64,000 bases of DNA from Bacteroidales bacterium (GTDB lineage Bacteria > Bacteroidota > Bacteroidia > Bacteroidales > Bacteroidaceae). The notes below the pieces were generated by a model, which searched no databases, was not told the DNA's origin, and saw only the letters and a list, made by a program, of their open reading frames with translations. Location of the stretch: assembly GCA_004557035.1 (NCBI GenBank), contig SFFB01000012.1:1-64000 (forward strand), written 5' to 3'. This document shows, piece by piece, positions 61,549-64,000 of this stretch (positions within the stretch are counted from its first letter, which is position 1; each line of letters begins with the position of its first letter). The translations under genes and the position numbers were made by a program.

Positions 61549-63222
61549 ATGAAAAAGAAAATAAATATCTATCAAGTTCTCCCCAGACTTTACGGCAACA
61601 AGCAGACACACAACACGCCCGGAGGCTCTCTGAAAGAGAACGGCGTGGGCAAAATGAACGATTTCACCGACGCTGAACTCTCACGCATCCACGACTACGG
61701 CTTCACCCATATTTGGTACACGGGCCTGCTCGAACACGCCACCGAGACGGACTATTCGGCCTATGGCATACGCCGCGACAATCCCGACGTCATCAAAGGC
61801 CGTGCCGGTTCGCCCTATGCCGTCAAAGACTATTACGACATCGACCCCGACCTGGCTGTACGTCCCGAAAACCGCATGGCTGAATTTGAAGCACTCGTGC
61901 GCCGCACACACAAGGCCGGACTGGGTCTCATCATGGACTTTGTGCCCAACCACGTGGCCCGTCAGTATTTTTCTGACGCCAAACCTGCCGGAGTGAAAGA
62001 CCTGGGTGAAGACGACAACGAGAGCAAGGCTTTCGACCCTCAAAACAACTTCTATTACATCCCCGGACAGACGCTCCACCACGACTTCTCGCTCAAGCGC
62101 AGCGACCTCGGCCCCTACCGCGAATATCCGGCCAAAGCCACCGGCAACGACAAGTTCGACGCCTATCCTTCGGTCAATGACTGGTATGAGACGGTGAAGC
62201 TCAACTATGGCGTAGACTATCTCGGAGGCCACACCACCCACTTCTCTCCCACCCCCTCCACGTGGCTGAAAATGACCGACATACTGCTCTTTTGGGCCGG
62301 AAAGGGCGTGGATGCCTTCAGATGCGACATGGCCGAGATGGTGCCTTGCGACTTCTGGCACTATGCCATAGCCAAGGTCAAGGCGCAATATCCCGACGTG
62401 CTCTTCATTGCCGAAGTCTACAACCCGGGCGAATACCGCTCCTACATCCATCACGGCGGTTTCGACTATCTTTATGACAAGGTGGGCCTCTACGACACCT
62501 TGCGCGGCGTGGTCTGCGGCCACACCTCGGCAGCCTGCATCACCGGCTGCTGGCAAAGCACCGACGACATCTCCACCCATATGCTCAACTTCCTCGAAAA
62601 CCACGACGAACAGCGCATCGCCTCCGACTTTTTTGCCGGAGACGGACTGCGGGCCGTGCCGGCCTTGATTGTGTCGGCCTTGCTGCGACAGAGTGCCTTC
62701 ATGGTCTATGCCGGCCAGGAGTTGGGCGAAAGAGGTATGGACGCCGAAGGTTTCAGCGGTAAAGACGGTCGCACCACCATCTTCGACTATTGGGGCGTGA
62801 AGTCTTTGCAAAAAATTACGTCGGGTCTGACCGACCTCACGGCCGAGGAGCAAATGCTCTACAACACCTACCGCCGCGTGTTGCGCCTGTCCAACGACTC
62901 CACGGCGCTGCGCGAAGGCATCAGCTACGACCTGATGTATGCCAACTACGACCGGGCCTGCGGTTTTAACCCCGACCGCCATTTCGCCTTTTTCCGCGCT
63001 GAGGGCAAGGAGAAACTGCTCATCGTGGTCAACTTCGACGACCACGACGCCAATGTTGGCATCCGCATACCCCGCCACGCCTTTGAGTTCCTGTCGTTGC
63101 GCCCCGGCATCCGTTCGGCCATCGACCTGCTCAGCGGCATCACCCAGACCGTCGAAATCAAACCCGACTCCCACACCTTTGTCATGGTCAAGGCTCAGGG
63201 AGCAGTCATCTTGAAGCTCTGA
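61549..63222 (+). CDS. Alpha-amylase family (GH13) glycoside hydrolase, cytosolic
   Basis: A 557-residue GH13 protein. All four conserved regions are seen: DFVPNHVAR, VDAFRCDMAEM (Asp nucleophile), LFIAEVYNP (Glu acid) and FLENHDEQR. There is no signal peptide (MKKKINIYQVLPRLYGN), so it works inside the cell, plausibly on glycogen or imported maltodextrins. ATG 61549 is used; an in-frame ATG at 61492 falls within the promoter repeat. It is far from the glycogen operon at 9.5-14 kb but could share a substrate with it. Confidence 0.92.
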   Translation: MKKKINIYQVLPRLYGNKQTHNTPGGSLKENGVGKMNDFTDAELSRIHDYGFTHIWYTGLLEHATETDYSAYGIRRDNPDVIKGRAGSPYAVKDYYDIDPDLAVRPENRMAEFEALVRRTHKAGLGLIMDFVPNHVARQYFSDAKPAGVKDLGEDDNESKAFDPQNNFYYIPGQTLHHDFSLKRSDLGPYREYPAKATGNDKFDAYPSVNDWYETVKLNYGVDYLGGHTTHFSPTPSTWLKMTDILLFWAGKGVDAFRCDMAEMVPCDFWHYAIAKVKAQYPDVLFIAEVYNPGEYRSYIHHGGFDYLYDKVGLYDTLRGVVCGHTSAACITGCWQSTDDISTHMLNFLENHDEQRIASDFFAGDGLRAVPALIVSALLRQSAFMVYAGQELGERGMDAEGFSGKDGRTTIFDYWGVKSLQKITSGLTDLTAEEQMLYNTYRRVLRLSNDSTALREGISYDLMYANYDRACGFNPDRHFAFFRAEGKEKLLIVVNFDDHDANVGIRIPRHAFEFLSLRPGIRSAIDLLSGITQTVEIKPDSHTFVMVKAQGAVILKL

Positions 63223-63308
63223 CGTTTCGTCGGTCAGCAGCCGTCGCTGCCCATTAGTTGGGGCGTGGCTTGCCGTTTTGGTCTTTTTCCAGTCAACAAG
63301 AAAACGAT

Positions 63309-63316
63309 AAATTTGA
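63309..63316 (+). promoter_or_regulatory. Promoter-like TAAATTTG just before a hairpin
   Basis: TAAATTTG matches TAnnTTTG. A terminator starts 9 bases downstream, the same order as at 41129-41179. Confidence 0.35.
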
Positions 63317-63324
63317 GTATATAA

Positions 63325-63356
63325 AAGAAGGTAGTGCCTTGTGGCGCTACCTTCTT
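63325..63356 (+). terminator. Terminator after the amylase gene
   Basis: AAGAAGGTAG (63325-63334) pairs with CTACCTTCTT (63347-63356), and the loop contains GCC-TTGT-GGC. No long T-run follows. Confidence 0.65.
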
Positions 63357-63395
63357 GTGTTTCAGAGCCGCAAAAGTGTAGTAGATTGTCGTTAC

Positions 63396-63449
63396 GGGCC
63401 TTATGCGCGCAACGACTGTCCTTATGGCGCGAGCCCCTGTCCTTATGGG
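63396..63449 (+). repeat. CCTTATG array, three copies at 21-bp period
   Basis: GGGCCTTATGC, CTGTCCTTATGGC and CTGTCCTTATGGG follow each other, with CCTTAT cores at 63399, 63420 and 63441. The period is exactly 21 bases. A frame reading this stretch gives repeated C-P-Y-G words but no plausible protein. Confidence 0.85.
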
Positions 63450-63609
63450 AGGATTGACTTTCCGCCTTGTTGTTTTTTCCGGCACCGCATGTGCGCGATT
63501 TTTATGGCGTGGCGAAAAATCTTCACAACATTTGCAGAATTATTTGTCATTTACCACCATCGGTTTTGAACATTGGCGTTGATGGCGATTGGGGATGCCT
63601 TGTTGGTGT

Positions 63610-64000
63610 TTAGGGTTTCTCGAGGCTTGGGCGCATGAAATTGATGCCGCCATTTTTGCCACAGATGTATCCACACGGCGGCAGATTGTCGTGGATAAGG
63701 TCGCTGAGCACGAGCGGCTGTTGCTCGATGAAAACGTGACACTTAAAGGTATCTCCTTCAGAGAGTTTGCTGTTTTTGCTTTCTATGACCATCCACATAC
63801 TGTTGCCCACATAGCGCAGGGTGATGCGGCGGTTGGGTTTCCATATGACGATGAGCGTGTCGCCCGGTTGCATACTGTCGGCCGTGATATGTTTGTGGCC
63901 GAAAAAGAGGTTGCTGGCATCTTTGGCGTCGGGCTGTTGATCGCGCTGGCAAAAGGCTTCCCAATCGGTGTAGCCGGCATAGCGCGAGAGCACGTCGAGT
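63610..64000 (-). CDS. C-terminal part of an uncharacterised protein (cut by window edge)
   Basis: 130 codons of a gene that enters from the right edge and stops at 63610. The visible part begins ..LDVLSRYAGYTDWEAFCQRDQ, followed by a compact beta-rich domain (HITADSMQPGDTLIVIWKPNRRITLRYVG, MVIESKNSKLSEGDTFKCHVFIEQQPLVLSDLI) and a Gly-rich end. I recall this pairing of an L-x-x-Y-x-G-Y-x-x-W-E-x-F helix pair with a beta domain from uncharacterised Prevotella/Bacteroides proteins, but I cannot name a function. A GTG at 63993 is not needed as a start because the frame is open to the edge. Confidence 0.6.
   Translation of the reverse strand, partial: LDVLSRYAGYTDWEAFCQRDQQPDAKDASNLFFGHKHITADSMQPGDTLIVIWKPNRRITLRYVGNSMWMVIESKNSKLSEGDTFKCHVFIEQQPLVLSDLIHDNLPPCGYICGKNGGINFMRPSLEKP

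Noticed and set aside
63258..63569. 103-codon frame with C-P-Y-G words
   Set aside because: It is a reading of the 21-bp-period CCTTATGG array, which fits seven codons; no start context or conserved domain.

Overview
The window is a stretch of bacterial chromosome from the Bacteroidota, most likely Prevotellaceae. The evidence is promoters of the Bacteroidota type (TTTG, about 19-21 bases, TAnnTTTG), almost no Shine-Dalgarno sequences, a tmRNA whose tag reads GENKYALAA, a GT3-type glycogen synthase paired with a DUF3417-containing glycogen phosphorylase, a Rho with a long disordered insertion, and several Bacteroidota-only families (DUF3127, small MNKKTY-type peptides, beta-flower protein). 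GC content looks to be in the mid-50s by eye. Nearly all genes are core housekeeping genes; I see no prophage, transposase, CRISPR array or defence island.

Layout. 1-7.4 kb: start of a probable histidine kinase and engB on the minus strand, then recR, a membrane protein, a GT2 glycosyltransferase and a GNAT protein coupled by ATGA overlaps, then dnaG and a LysM glucosaminidase. 7.4-14 kb (minus): a small secreted protein, tmRNA, trmD, and a glycogen operon (GT3 synthase, then GT35 phosphorylase). 14.7-27 kb (plus): lipoprotein, menF-menD-menB, a small orphan gene, rpe, a DHH phosphoesterase, aspS, nadE, a short BatD-like protein, and an aldo/keto reductase whose N-terminus appears to have lost its start. 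27-32 kb (minus): rho-valS. 33-35 kb (plus): a lipoprotein archaemetzincin and an anaerobic sulfatase maturase. 35-39 kb (minus): purB, RluB-type pseudouridine synthase, asnS. 39.5-52.7 kb (plus): secreted protein and a 59-residue peptide, a candidate small RNA, gyrA, two TPR paralogues, an M3 peptidase, dCMP deaminase, S41 protease, 5-FTHF cyclo-ligase, BadF-type kinase. 53-57.6 kb: hemW (minus), DUF3127, mtgA, beta-flower protein, then recF and DUF721 (minus). 57.9-63.2 kb (plus): TPR membrane protein, ribH, tRNA-Tyr, thiD, fabD, GH13 amylase. The right edge holds part of a minus-strand gene of unknown function.

The intergenic DNA is the unusual part. At least four repeat systems recur: (1) hairpin elements whose arms are strings of GTCT/AGAC words around a shared core, sitting on stop codons; (2) 200-300 bp palindromic REP-like elements, two of them framed by the core of system 1; (3) short arrays of CCTTATGG with an exact 21-bp period; (4) a promoter-bearing module, once in tandem at 63-bp period before the amylase and in single copy before purB and trmD. 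A promoter-to-terminator unit of about 165 bases without an obvious ORF lies just before gyrA and is a good small-RNA candidate.
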